Below are positions 1 through 9,342 of a DNA stretch of 64,000 bases, piece by piece. The DNA is from Acinetobacter proteolyticus (lineage in GTDB: Bacteria; Pseudomonadota; Gammaproteobacteria; Pseudomonadales; Moraxellaceae): positions 2,005,737 to 2,069,736 of the forward strand of contig NZ_KB849179.1 in assembly GCF_000367945.1 (NCBI RefSeq), in the 5' to 3' direction. Each line of letters opens with the position of its first letter. Positions within the stretch are counted from its first letter, which is position 1. Below the pieces are notes generated by a model that was given only the letters and a program-made list of their open reading frames with translations, had not been told where the DNA came from and did no database searches. Position numbers and translations under genes: made by a program.

Positions 1-747
1 CATGGCGCGAACCCCTTCTTGTGCATCTTCCGATACAAATAGCGGCATTAAATAATTGTTCATTTTTTCAAATGCAACTGTTTGCCCTTCCACGACTGCA
101 TCAGTTGCAGATGCCAATAAAGCTTGTACTGCCAACGGCGCAGAAACACAGATTTCTTTAGCAATTTCCAAGGCACGTTCAAGTTGTTGCCCTGATTCCA
201 CCACTTCCGAAAGGAGATTCAGCTCATACGCCGTTTTGCTATTAAACGTTTTACCCGTCAATAAATAAGGCATCGCCTTTTGCCAACCTGCAGCCTGAAC
301 AAAACGGACTGTTGCACCGCCAAATGGCATGATGCCACGTAATACTTCCAACTGACCAAAGACCGTATTTTCACTGGCAATCACCACATCGGCATTCAGC
401 ATTAACTCCACCCCAGCGGTATAGCAGATCCCTTGTACAGCTACAACGACAGGTTTAGTCCGATGCCGACCGCCCGTTCCCCACGGATTCACCTGATCCG
501 CTGCAAAATTAAAAATGCCTTGCGAAATTTTAGACTGTAATTCAACCAGATCTAAACCCGCGGTAAAATGATCACCATGCGCAAAAATCACGGTGCAACG
601 CAATTCAGCATTGTTTTCATATTCTGTTAAAGCAAGGGATAAATCCTGAATCATATGGCTATCAAAAGCATTGCGCTTCGCGACTCGATCCAAGCCAATC
701 AACATGATCTGATCAATAATTTCGCGGCTTACTTGACCTAAGCTCAT
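1..747 (-). CDS. Enoyl-CoA hydratase/isomerase (crotonase) family protein, 3' end outside window
   Basis: This is a crotonase-fold acyl-CoA enzyme, probably acting in fatty- or aromatic-acid beta-oxidation. Reading leftwards from ATG at 747 the frame is open for 249 codons to the window edge, so the C-terminus is missing. The oxyanion-hole region HFTAGLDL and the segment TAGVELMLNADVV are visible. Both catalytic glutamates expected for enoyl-CoA hydratases are present with the family's usual 20-residue spacing, the first in AGVEL and the second in FGQLE. The exact substrate cannot be read from sequence; other crotonase members (isomerase, dehalogenase) remain possible. It is divergent from sbcD. 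Confidence 0.85.
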   Translation of the reverse strand, partial: MSLGQVSREIIDQIMLIGLDRVAKRNAFDSHMIQDLSLALTEYENNAELRCTVIFAHGDHFTAGLDLVELQSKISQGIFNFAADQVNPWGTGGRHRTKPVVVAVQGICYTAGVELMLNADVVIASENTVFGQLEVLRGIMPFGGATVRFVQAAGWQKAMPYLLTGKTFNSKTAYELNLLSEVVESGQQLERALEIAKEICVSAPLAVQALLASATDAVVEGQTVAFEKMNNYLMPLFVSEDAQEGVRAM

Positions 748-910
748 TTTATATTCCTCATTGTTAAAATAATGGTCTGGAGATCAAACTAGAGCATCGT
801 TGAAAAATGATCAAGGCAGATCTTGTAGTGCTTTTCTGCTCAGTAAGACTCTCCCTTCCCCCTGAATACGTGCTACCTTATTCAGGTTTATTTTATTTTT
901 AGATTCATTT

Positions 911-2161
911 ATGACCGTGCGTTTTTTTCATACGTCTGACTGGCATTTGGGGCAGTTTTTTTATAATCATTCCCGCCACTACGAACATGAACAATTTCTG
1001 GCATGGTTACTTGAGCAGATCAAAGCCAAACAACCGCATGCTTTACTGATTGCGGGTGATATCTTTGATGTGATCAACCCGAGCTCACAGGCACAAAAAC
1101 AACTGTATCAATTCCTTGCCGATGCACATGAGCTTGCCCCACATATGCAAACTTTGATGATTGCAGGCAATCATGATTCGGGCTATCGCATTGAACAAGT
1201 CGAGCCCTTATTAGAAAAATACAATGCTAAAACGGTCGGTGTGATTCGCTGGAATCAAGATAAAAGCCTCGATTTAGAACGTTTAATTTTACCGATTTAT
1301 AATGAACAAAAGCAGATCGTGGCGTGGTGTATTGCCCTGCCATTCCTACGTTCAGCTGAAATTACTGGCTTTAATGAGCACACCACCAACAGCCAAAATG
1401 CGATTGCTTATCTACATCAGCAACTGATTGCTGAAGCCAAACGTCGTAAGACTGATGATCAAGCCCTGATTCTAATGTCACATGCGCATATGCAAGGTGG
1501 AGAAACATCCGACTCAGAACGACCGATTATTATTGGTAATGAGGAAGCATTGTCTACGGCTCTGTTCGACGATAGCATTGATTATGTGGCACTGGGGCAT
1601 CTGCATAAACCGCAAAAAGTACAGCATCCACATATTCGTTATAGTGGTTCACCGATTCCACTGTCATTTAGTGAAATCAACTATAAACATCAAGTCGTTG
1701 AAGTCAGCATTGATCCTACAAAAAGTGAAGCCCCATTTAGCTTTGATACTTTAGCGATACCACGAAGTATTCAACTGCATAAAATTAAAGATGAACTCAC
1801 CGTAGTTATGCAACGCCTTCGCAATCTACCAAATGAACCGATCGAAAATCTCGAGCACCGTGAATATATCGATATCGAATATCACACCACGACACCACCA
1901 CAGCCTAATCTACGACAACAATTTGAAGATGCCTTGCCCAAAGATCGTTATCGACTGGTGCGGATTTCCAGACAATATCTCTCTAATGAAAACAATACCG
2001 AGAGCAAGCAAAGTATTTGCTTAGAGCCACCGACACCCGAAAAATTATTTCAGCAAATTTGGGAGAAAAAAGGCTATCACGCCGATGATGAAGTCACTCA
2101 AGACTTTATGAGTTTGGTCGCAGAAGCGCAAAAGCAACTTGAAGATGATCAAACTGTTTAA
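911..2161 (+). CDS. sbcD: SbcD, exonuclease subunit of the SbcCD complex
   Basis: SbcD is the Mn-dependent nuclease subunit (Mre11 homologue) of SbcCD, which cleaves DNA hairpins and processes double-strand ends in the cytoplasm. The 416-residue protein has the metallophosphoesterase motifs in order: SDWHLG (D10, H12), AGDIFD (D50), AGNHD (N87, H88), a later SHAH and GHLHKPQ near residues 190-240. Its length is normal for the family. It sits 9 nt upstream of sbcC on the same strand, the standard operon arrangement. The start is the first ATG after an AT-rich leader and leads directly into the first metal motif. Confidence 0.96.
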   Translation: MTVRFFHTSDWHLGQFFYNHSRHYEHEQFLAWLLEQIKAKQPHALLIAGDIFDVINPSSQAQKQLYQFLADAHELAPHMQTLMIAGNHDSGYRIEQVEPLLEKYNAKTVGVIRWNQDKSLDLERLILPIYNEQKQIVAWCIALPFLRSAEITGFNEHTTNSQNAIAYLHQQLIAEAKRRKTDDQALILMSHAHMQGGETSDSERPIIIGNEEALSTALFDDSIDYVALGHLHKPQKVQHPHIRYSGSPIPLSFSEINYKHQVVEVSIDPTKSEAPFSFDTLAIPRSIQLHKIKDELTVVMQRLRNLPNEPIENLEHREYIDIEYHTTTPPQPNLRQQFEDALPKDRYRLVRISRQYLSNENNTESKQSICLEPPTPEKLFQQIWEKKGYHADDEVTQDFMSLVAEAQKQLEDDQTV

Positions 2162-2170
2162 GGACCTGCC

Positions 2171-5100
2171 ATGAAAATTTTATCAATTCGACTGAAAAAT
2201 TTGGCATCTCTGGCAGATGAGCATTTTATTGATTTTGAAACTGAGCCTTTGGCCAGTGCTGGACTGATCGCCATTGTTGGAAAAACCGGCGCGGGTAAAT
2301 CCACAATTCTAGATGCCATGTGTCTGGCCTTATTTAATAAAATTCCCCGCCTGAAAGAAAGTGATGGCAAACTGTTAGATGTCGATGGTTCTGAGCTACT
2401 GACCAACTCCCCTTTAACAGTTTTACGTCGTGGCACAGGACATGGTTTTGCCGAACTGTGTTTTGTGGCGCAAGATCAGAAACATTATCTCGCACGTTGG
2501 GAAATTAAACGTGCCCGTGAAAATGCCAATGGCAAACTGCAAAGTGTGCAACGCTCACTTAAATGCCTGACCGACGGTGTAGTGATTGCAGATAAAACCA
2601 AAGCGGTTGAAGCACATATTCAACAGATTACCCAACTCAGTTTTGAGCAATTCACCCGTGCGGTATTGTTGGCGCAGTCCGAAGTCACCGCTTTTTTAAA
2701 GGCACGTGATAATGAGCGTGGTGAATTACTCGAATATCTGACCAATTCCAGTATTTTTGCCAAAATTGGACAACTGGCTTTTGAAAAGACCCGTGAAATC
2801 AGCAACCAACGCAAGCAACTGGAAAATGTGCTCGGTCATATTGAAATTCGCTCAGATGAGGAAGTTGCTGAATTACAGACTCAATTTCAGCAGATACAAC
2901 AACAGGTTCAACAGTTGGAAGCCGACAAAGTTCTGCTTAATCAACAGCAACAATGGTTTGAGCAGCGACAGAAACTCGAAACTGAAATCACACTAAAACA
3001 ACAACAGCATGACATTCAAATTCAAGCACATCAGGCTTTAGCCGCAGATCGCAATCGACTCAGCCAACTCGAAACCTTTTCAGGCATTCGTCCTATTGTG
3101 TTCCAACAACAACAGCTAGAAAAAGCACTGCAACAGCTTGAACCCCAGATTCAACTCAAGCAGCAGCACTTTACTGCTGTAAGCACCCAATTTGAGCAAG
3201 AAAAAGTAGCTTATACGCAGGCTGAAACGGCCTTACAACAATTTCAGAGTTTTGAACAAAACCATCAGCATGAACTTACTCAAGTGCGTAAATATGTACA
3301 GGAACGTGAATATATTGCCGAGGAATATAAAAAAACCAAAGTTCGCTTAAACCAAAACGAAGCGCAACAACAACCCTTACTTGAGCAACAGCAGCAGTTT
3401 GAACAAAGCCGCAACAACCTATCTATACAACAACAAAGCTGCTCTGAACAACTGCAAAAGAGTGCACAATTCTCCACTTTAGATAAAGGCTTGAATGCAC
3501 ATATTCAGCAGTTGCAGCAATTTATTCAGCAATACCAAAAAGTCGAACAGAATTTAGGTTCGATTCAACAGGCTCAGTCCAAGCTTGAACAAGATCAAAT
3601 CGTGTTGAATGAGCTCATTCAAAAATTTGGCACACCACAACAGATTGAAAACCAGCTTGAACAAAAACAAAAACTCAGAGAACAGCAACAAGCCCGATTG
3701 AATCAACTGGATCTGATTCAGCAAAAGTTACAGCATTATTTTGAACTTAAAAAAGAACGTGATGAGCTAAACCATAAGCTCAGTAGCACACAGCAACACC
3801 ACCAGCAGCTTGAACAACAACTACAAAGCAGCCAAGGTGAGTTCCAGTCTGCCAAAACTGAACGGGAAAAATTACAGCAGATATTGCAACAACAACGTTT
3901 ATTGCATGCTGAAAATATTGAACATCTGCGTGCTGAACTCAAACACGGCGAAGCCTGTCTAGTCTGTGGCAGCACAGAACACCCCTATCGTGATGATGCC
4001 AGCCCGCTCTCCAAAGCCCTGTATGAGTTGCAACAACAACAAGAGCAACAGGCCATTCAACAAGAGCAACAATGCTTTCAGCATTGGCAACACACACAAC
4101 AGCAATTTACCCAGATTCGTACGGAACTGACCCAATTGCAATCTGCGACGCAACAAGCGGATGACAAATTCAAACTGCAACATCAAGAATTAGTCAAACA
4201 TGCAGCACAGTTCGAGATTCAGTTAGATTTAACTCAACCGTATGTGGAAACAACTAGAGTTCAACAGCAATACATTGATGAGACAACTCAGTTCAAACAG
4301 CAGATTGAAATTGAGTTACAGCAGCTGCATCAGGCCAATAAAGACCACTATCATCTGACTCAAACGATTCAAAATATCCGCTATCAACTGGAAAGCGTAA
4401 AGCAGTCACAGCAACAGATTCAACATGTTGTAGATTGCCTGAGCAGCGATGAACAAAGCTTATGGCAGCAGCAAACGCTGAGCTCTGCTCAACAGCTAGC
4501 TCAACGTTTACAGCAACGTGTTCAACAGCTTGAACAAGCTGAAACACTCAGCAAACAACAGCAGCAGCTTGAACAGCAACTGAATCTATTAAAATCCAAT
4601 TTAACCAGCTTAATCACTCAACATACCGAGTTTAGCCAGCAACTCAAAGATGTCGAGATTAAAGGTAAACAAAATACAGAGTCAGCGCATCAACTAATTG
4701 TGGCAATGACAGGTTTAACTGAACTCAAAGCCAATGAATGGTTAAACCAACACGATCAACAGCGCCAGCAACTCCAAAATCAATATCAGCAGATCAAGCA
4801 AGATTTTGAACAGGCTCGTCAAAGCTTTGAACAGCAAAAAAATGAACTAGAACAGCTCAAAGCCCAACAGCAGCAGCAACAAGCTAGCCTTGTCCAATCT
4901 AAAACTGAAATTCGTGCATGGTTAAGCCAGCATCCTGAGTTAGAAGAACAGCAATTGGCTGATTTACTTGCTATTCGAGCTGAACAAGAACAGCAGATTC
5001 GAACATCGCTACAACATGCAGAACGTTTGCTCAATGAGGCCGCCTCTGCTCTAAAAACGCTGCAACAGCAATTACAGATGCATCAGCAACAACAGCCATC

Positions 5101-5767
5101 CATCGAATATACCCAGTTGCTTGAGTATATCCATCTCAATCATGAAAACTTAGAGCAGCAAGCTGAACAACGTGATCAGTTCAAACTAAAATTGGAACTA
5201 CATCAACAAAACCTTGCCAAGCAAAAGCAATTTGCAGAGCAAATCCAACAGATTCAGCAGCAGGAACACCGTTGGAATAAAATTTCCAGTTTGATTGGCG
5301 ATTCTAAAGGTAAAGATTTTCGTGATTTAGCCCAGCAATATAATCTGGATATTTTGCTGGAATATGCTAACCAACAACTCAGCATGTTGTCACAGCGTTA
5401 TACCTTAAAACGTTTGGATAACTCTCTCAGCCTAGCCATCATTGACCATGATATGGATGGAGAAACTCGTTCAGTGGCTTCTCTGTCTGGTGGTGAGTCC
5501 TTCCTCACGGCTCTTGCAATTTCCTTGGCAATTGCCAACATGGCTTCTGGTTCCATGAAAATCGAATCACTGTTTATTGATGAAGGTTTTGGGACGCTGG
5601 ATGCTTCTTCGTTGCATATGGTGATGAATGCGCTGGATCAATTACAAAGCCAAGGCCGTAAAGTCGTATTGATTTCACATATTCAGGAAATGCATGAACG
5701 TATTCCTGTACAAATTCAAGTACAGCCAATTGGGTCAGGATCGAGTCGGATTGAAATTGTTGGTTAA
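2171..5767 (+). CDS. sbcC: SbcC, ATPase subunit of the SbcCD nuclease
   Basis: SbcC is the SMC/Rad50-like ATPase that partners SbcD. The 1198-residue protein shows Walker A GKTGAGKST at residues 37-45, two very long coiled-coil arms, a central CLVC zinc hook (C596, C599) that dimerises the arms, then the ABC signature SLSGGES and Walker B LFIDEG near the C-terminus. The coiled coil is exceptionally glutamine-rich, with runs of CAA/CAG codons throughout about 2.9-5.2 kb. The start has AGGA 5 nt upstream. A 31-nt imperfect inverted repeat (5768-5798) follows the stop codon; it lacks a clear U-tract. Confidence 0.96.
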   Translation: MKILSIRLKNLASLADEHFIDFETEPLASAGLIAIVGKTGAGKSTILDAMCLALFNKIPRLKESDGKLLDVDGSELLTNSPLTVLRRGTGHGFAELCFVAQDQKHYLARWEIKRARENANGKLQSVQRSLKCLTDGVVIADKTKAVEAHIQQITQLSFEQFTRAVLLAQSEVTAFLKARDNERGELLEYLTNSSIFAKIGQLAFEKTREISNQRKQLENVLGHIEIRSDEEVAELQTQFQQIQQQVQQLEADKVLLNQQQQWFEQRQKLETEITLKQQQHDIQIQAHQALAADRNRLSQLETFSGIRPIVFQQQQLEKALQQLEPQIQLKQQHFTAVSTQFEQEKVAYTQAETALQQFQSFEQNHQHELTQVRKYVQEREYIAEEYKKTKVRLNQNEAQQQPLLEQQQQFEQSRNNLSIQQQSCSEQLQKSAQFSTLDKGLNAHIQQLQQFIQQYQKVEQNLGSIQQAQSKLEQDQIVLNELIQKFGTPQQIENQLEQKQKLREQQQARLNQLDLIQQKLQHYFELKKERDELNHKLSSTQQHHQQLEQQLQSSQGEFQSAKTEREKLQQILQQQRLLHAENIEHLRAELKHGEACLVCGSTEHPYRDDASPLSKALYELQQQQEQQAIQQEQQCFQHWQHTQQQFTQIRTELTQLQSATQQADDKFKLQHQELVKHAAQFEIQLDLTQPYVETTRVQQQYIDETTQFKQQIEIELQQLHQANKDHYHLTQTIQNIRYQLESVKQSQQQIQHVVDCLSSDEQSLWQQQTLSSAQQLAQRLQQRVQQLEQAETLSKQQQQLEQQLNLLKSNLTSLITQHTEFSQQLKDVEIKGKQNTESAHQLIVAMTGLTELKANEWLNQHDQQRQQLQNQYQQIKQDFEQARQSFEQQKNELEQLKAQQQQQQASLVQSKTEIRAWLSQHPELEEQQLADLLAIRAEQEQQIRTSLQHAERLLNEAASALKTLQQQLQMHQQQQPSIEYTQLLEYIHLNHENLEQQAEQRDQFKLKLELHQQNLAKQKQFAEQIQQIQQQEHRWNKISSLIGDSKGKDFRDLAQQYNLDILLEYANQQLSMLSQRYTLKRLDNSLSLAIIDHDMDGETRSVASLSGGESFLTALAISLAIANMASGSMKIESLFIDEGFGTLDASSLHMVMNALDQLQSQGRKVVLISHIQEMHERIPVQIQVQPIGSGSSRIEIVG

Positions 5768-5806
5768 AGCATTATGATGATTAAATAATCACAATGCTTA
5801 AATCAA

Positions 5807-6475
5807 ATGAATCAGAAAAAAGCGGTTATTTTCGACCTTGATCAAACCTTACTGGATCGAACCACATCCTTAATAAAATTCCTTACTTGGCAGGTTAATT
5901 TCTTTCAATTGGTGCCTGCCGATGACAGAGAAAAATTTATCCAACGCTTTCTTGAATTAGATGATAATGGCAAAGTTTGGAAAGATCATGTTTATGAAAA
6001 TCTGATTCATGAATTTTCAATTCAACATCATTCTAAAGAAATACTTTTAACCAGTTATATTCGCGATTTTAATAAATTCTCATGCTGCTTTGAACATGTA
6101 GAAAACATCATCATCCAATTAAAACAGCAAGGCTATTTAATTGGATTAATATCTAATGGCAGAACACCCTTTCAAGAACATAATTTTTATGCGCTAGGTC
6201 TGGCTGAATTCTTTTCTAGCATCATTGTTTCCGAGGCAGTCGGACTCAGAAAACCAGATCCCGCAATTTTTCTATTATCTTGTCAGCAGCTTGGTGTTCA
6301 CCCAAAAAATTGTATCTTTGTCGGAGATAATGAACTGGCAGACATACAAGGTGCACGGGCTGTCGGGATGAAAACCATTTTCTTTCATCCCAATCCAGCG
6401 ATTTCCTCAACAACAGCTGATCAAAATCTTCATGATTTTAAAAACTTCATCGAAACATTAAAATGCCTCGAGTAA
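5807..6475 (+). CDS. HAD-superfamily hydrolase (YjjG-like phosphatase)
   Basis: This is a cytoplasmic HAD phosphatase of 222 residues, most like the pyrimidine-nucleotidase or phosphoglycolate-type subfamily 1. The four HAD motifs are visible: nucleophile DLDQT (D10, D12), the Ser of LISNGR, the Lys of GLRKPDP, and the acidic GDNELAD. A helical cap lies between motifs I and II. The substrate cannot be told from sequence. It lies 39 nt after sbcC and could be co-transcribed, ending at a terminator shared with the convergent lipoprotein gene. Confidence 0.88.
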   Translation: MNQKKAVIFDLDQTLLDRTTSLIKFLTWQVNFFQLVPADDREKFIQRFLELDDNGKVWKDHVYENLIHEFSIQHHSKEILLTSYIRDFNKFSCCFEHVENIIIQLKQQGYLIGLISNGRTPFQEHNFYALGLAEFFSSIIVSEAVGLRKPDPAIFLLSCQQLGVHPKNCIFVGDNELADIQGARAVGMKTIFFHPNPAISSTTADQNLHDFKNFIETLKCLE

Positions 6476-6493
6476 ATAACTTCGAGAATAATA

Positions 6494-6530
6494 ATCCCTT
6501 CAAGATAACCAATCTTAAAGGGATGTTTTC
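6494..6530. terminator. Intrinsic terminator between HAD gene and convergent lipoprotein gene
   Basis: ATCCCTT and AAGAT pair with ATCTT and AAGGGAT around a 5-nt loop, each arm carrying one unpaired base. GTTTTC follows on the + strand. The position between two converging genes suggests use in at least the + direction. Confidence 0.7.
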
Positions 6531-6535
6531 ATCCA

Positions 6536-7282
6536 TTATTCATTCTTATCAGCTGGGAAAGCCTTCGGTGGAGGCGCATATTTCGACGGTTCTTCTTCTG
6601 CGGCTGCATCAGCAGATTTCAGTGATTCAACTTGATAAATCGCTGTTCCAATAATGCCTGTATTCTGAATTGAGCCATTATCCGAGTTTGCCGCATACGC
6701 ATCTTCAGGCTTACTAAAGGTAAAAGAAGCAACAGCAGAATCACTCTTACGAAAACCTTCAATGGTAATCTCACTATGCGGATGCAGTACATATCCTGCA
6801 TTATTTCGTGAAGCAGTACTGCCATCTAAAACATCAATTCCATCAACACTTGCCACCACTTCATAGGTGTTATCGGTATGGTTTTCATATTTTAATTGGT
6901 AGCTTTGACCATCTTTTGCTGAGAGATAATAGTTTTGACCATCACGAGATAAAGCAAAGGGTTGACCAGCATCATCAACAATAGAAAAACTAATTTTCCC
7001 TGCTGCCAACGAAATACTGTTAACGGTCTTGCCTTGATATTGTTTATTGGCATAACGGACTTGTGATTCAGCAATCGGTTGCTCGGTTAAACGGCTTAAA
7101 TTCACCTCGGTCACATGTGAGCTAATCTCATCGCCCCATTTGGTACCCAGTTTCTCATCTACAGCCACTTGAGCATTCGCATTACTATCTGCAGCCTCTG
7201 CAGCCACATCACTCTGTTTTTTACTGCACGCTGCTAAAAATAGACATAAAATAAAAGAGATTAAAAAATACAGTTTTTTCAT
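6536..7282 (-). CDS. Putative lipoprotein of unknown function
   Basis: A 248-residue predicted lipoprotein: a lysine-initiated hydrophobic signal ends in the lipobox LAAC (Cys at about residue 19), followed by an Ala/Asp-rich linker. The mature part looks beta-rich with no motif I recognise, and it ends in a proline- and charge-rich tail. No residue at +2 of the mature Cys suggests inner-membrane retention (it is Ser), so outer-membrane sorting is likely. I do not recognise the family. It is a single gene flanked by a terminator and an AT-rich promoter region that carries a 33-nt hairpin. Confidence 0.75.
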   Translation of the reverse strand: MKKLYFLISFILCLFLAACSKKQSDVAAEAADSNANAQVAVDEKLGTKWGDEISSHVTEVNLSRLTEQPIAESQVRYANKQYQGKTVNSISLAAGKISFSIVDDAGQPFALSRDGQNYYLSAKDGQSYQLKYENHTDNTYEVVASVDGIDVLDGSTASRNNAGYVLHPHSEITIEGFRKSDSAVASFTFSKPEDAYAANSDNGSIQNTGIIGTAIYQVESLKSADAAAEEEPSKYAPPPKAFPADKNE

Positions 7283-7331
7283 TTTAAACGTGATCCTAAA
7301 TTCAATTTTTATCTTTGTAAAAATAATCGTG

Positions 7332-7364
7332 ATTCATTTATATTCAGGTTGAATATAAATGAAT
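7332..7364. repeat. Perfect 15-bp inverted repeat with 3-nt loop
   Basis: ATTCATTTATATTCA is followed by GGT and then by its exact reverse complement. It sits between the yggS stop and the lipoprotein start, both on the minus strand. It could terminate yggS (the minus strand continues with a short T-rich stretch) or act as an operator for the lipoprotein gene; sequence alone does not decide. Confidence 0.7.
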
Positions 7365-7469
7365 AAACACGTCATTGTAATTTATGCCGTTTTTTTCAGC
7401 AGCAGAGATATTTTATATAATTGTAATTTGTTATTTATCTCTACGGCTCTTTATTCAATTCGCCCTATA

Positions 7470-8171
7470 TTAGTTTGAATAATCCCGTGCTCCGAATAAT
7501 GCAGTTCCTACTCTCACCATAGTTGAACCCGCCGCAATTGCAGCGTCTAGATCAGCGGACATGCCCATACTCAAGGTATCCCAGTCTTGCGGTTGTAGAT
7601 GTTGAACTTTTACTTGCTCAAATAGAACTTTGGCATCAGCAAATGCAATATGATTTTCGGGTGCAGGAATCACCATCAAACCACGTAAACGGATATTGGG
7701 GAGCTGGCTGATTTTCTGAACCAGTTCAGCGACTTCAGCAGGTTGGCAACCATCTTTAGAGTCTTGTCCATCAATATTCACCTGCAAACAAATATTCAAG
7801 GGTTGTAGAGCATCTAAACGCTGACTGGATAAACGCTCAGCGATGATCAAACGATCAACCCCGTGCACCCAATCAAATTTTTCTGCTAAATGTTTGGTTT
7901 TATTACGCTGCACATGTCCAATAAAATGCCATTCGATCTCTAACTCTTTTAATTCCTCAATTTTTTCTAGTGCTTCCTGTAAATAGTTTTCACCAAAACT
8001 GCGCTGCCCGACTGCATACATTTCGCGAAGGCTAGCACTGGGATGTGTCTTGGAAACCGCCAACAACTGCACTGTTGCAGGATCACGTTGAACACGCTGA
8101 CAGGCTTGTTCTATTTGATTTAAAACAGATTGGCGGGATTGTTGCGATTGATTCATTGACACAGTTCTCAT
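7470..8171 (-). CDS. yggS: YggS/PLPBP family pyridoxal-phosphate homeostasis protein
   Basis: This is a single-domain, alanine-racemase-fold PLP-binding protein that buffers PLP and affects amino-acid homeostasis; no enzymatic activity is known for the family. In 233 residues the PLP lysine is in LLAVSKT (K41), followed by SFGENYLQE, WHFIGHVQRNK and the C-terminal phosphate-binding region GMSADLDAAI and GSTMVRVGTALFG. A second in-frame Met five residues downstream (8156) is an alternative start. It is divergent from pilT, as in Pseudomonas. Confidence 0.93.
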   Translation of the reverse strand: MRTVSMNQSQQSRQSVLNQIEQACQRVQRDPATVQLLAVSKTHPSASLREMYAVGQRSFGENYLQEALEKIEELKELEIEWHFIGHVQRNKTKHLAEKFDWVHGVDRLIIAERLSSQRLDALQPLNICLQVNIDGQDSKDGCQPAEVAELVQKISQLPNIRLRGLMVIPAPENHIAFADAKVLFEQVKVQHLQPQDWDTLSMGMSADLDAAIAAGSTMVRVGTALFGARDYSN

Positions 8172-8281
8172 TTACGAAATCTTTTTTTGCTTTCCATTCT
8201 TTAAGGTGTTGGTAAGCCCGAATGAAAGCCTTATATTATTCTACAAAATAATGAGACATTTTAGTTTGTTTCGGGGAAATT

Positions 8282-9319
8282 ATGGATATTACAGAACTAC
8301 TCGCCTTTTCAGTTAAAAACGGTGCTTCCGATTTACACCTTTCAGCGGGTATGCCTCCTATGATTCGTGTGGATGGTGAAGTTCGTCGTATTAACTTACC
8401 AGCACTTGAACATAAAGATGTACATCGCTTGGTGTACGACATTATGAATGATAAACAACGTCGTGACTTTGAAGAAGATTTAGAAACTGACTTCTCATTT
8501 GAAGTACCGAATATTGCCCGTTTCCGTGTCAACGCATTTAACCAGAATCGTGGTGCAGGTGCGGTGTTCCGTACCATTCCATCTAAAGTGTTGACCATGG
8601 AAGATTTGGGCTTAGGTTCAATTTTCAAAGAAATTTGTGATTATCCACGCGGGATTGTGCTTGTGACAGGTCCAACGGGTTCGGGTAAATCCACCACCCT
8701 TGCAGCGATGATCGACTATATTAACGAAAACCGTTATGACCATATTCTAACCGTCGAAGATCCAATCGAATTTGTACATCAATCGAAAAAATGTCTAATC
8801 AACCAACGTGAAGTGCATCGTGATACCCATGGCTTTAATGCAGCACTTCGCTCAGCACTGCGTGAAGACCCTGACATTATTTTGGTCGGCGAGATGCGTG
8901 ACTTAGAAACCATTCGCCTGGCGCTTACAGCTGCGGAAACAGGTCACTTGGTGTTTGGCACACTACATACCACCTCTGCGGCGAAAACCATTGACCGTGT
9001 CATCGACGTCTTCCCTGCAGAAGAAAAAGACATGGTGCGTGCCATGCTGTCTGAATCACTGCAAGCCGTGATTTCTCAAACCCTGTTGAAAAAGAATGGC
9101 GGTGGTCGTGTGGCTGCACATGAAATCATGATCGGTATTCCTGCGATTCGTAACCTTGTACGTGAAAATAAAGTCGCACAAATGTATTCTGCGATCCAGA
9201 CGGGTGCCAACTACGGGATGACCACACTGGATCAAAGCCTGAAAACACTGGTGTCTAAAGGCTTAATTAGCCCGCAAACTGCACGTACTGTAGCTAAACA
9301 ACCTGAATCATTCCTATAA
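8282..9319 (+). CDS. pilT: PilT, type IV pilus retraction ATPase
   Basis: PilT is the hexameric cytoplasmic motor that depolymerises type IV pili and drives twitching motility and DNA uptake. The 345-residue protein has Walker A GPTGSGKST at 130-138, the Asp box and Walker B region ILVGEMRDLETI, His-box residues in TGHLVFGTLHT, and the C-terminal AIRNLVRE motif that marks retraction ATPases. GGGGAAATT provides a ribosome site just upstream of the ATG. It is followed by pilU after a short gap. Confidence 0.97.
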   Translation: MDITELLAFSVKNGASDLHLSAGMPPMIRVDGEVRRINLPALEHKDVHRLVYDIMNDKQRRDFEEDLETDFSFEVPNIARFRVNAFNQNRGAGAVFRTIPSKVLTMEDLGLGSIFKEICDYPRGIVLVTGPTGSGKSTTLAAMIDYINENRYDHILTVEDPIEFVHQSKKCLINQREVHRDTHGFNAALRSALREDPDIILVGEMRDLETIRLALTAAETGHLVFGTLHTTSAAKTIDRVIDVFPAEEKDMVRAMLSESLQAVISQTLLKKNGGGRVAAHEIMIGIPAIRNLVRENKVAQMYSAIQTGANYGMTTLDQSLKTLVSKGLISPQTARTVAKQPESFL

Positions 9320-9342
9320 AAAAAATGGATTCGAGAAATATC

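Noticed and set aside
2871..5250. Repetitive CAA/CAG words that could mimic a direct-repeat array
   Set aside because: They are in-frame glutamine codons of the SbcC coiled coil; no regular repeat-spacer structure, so not CRISPR.
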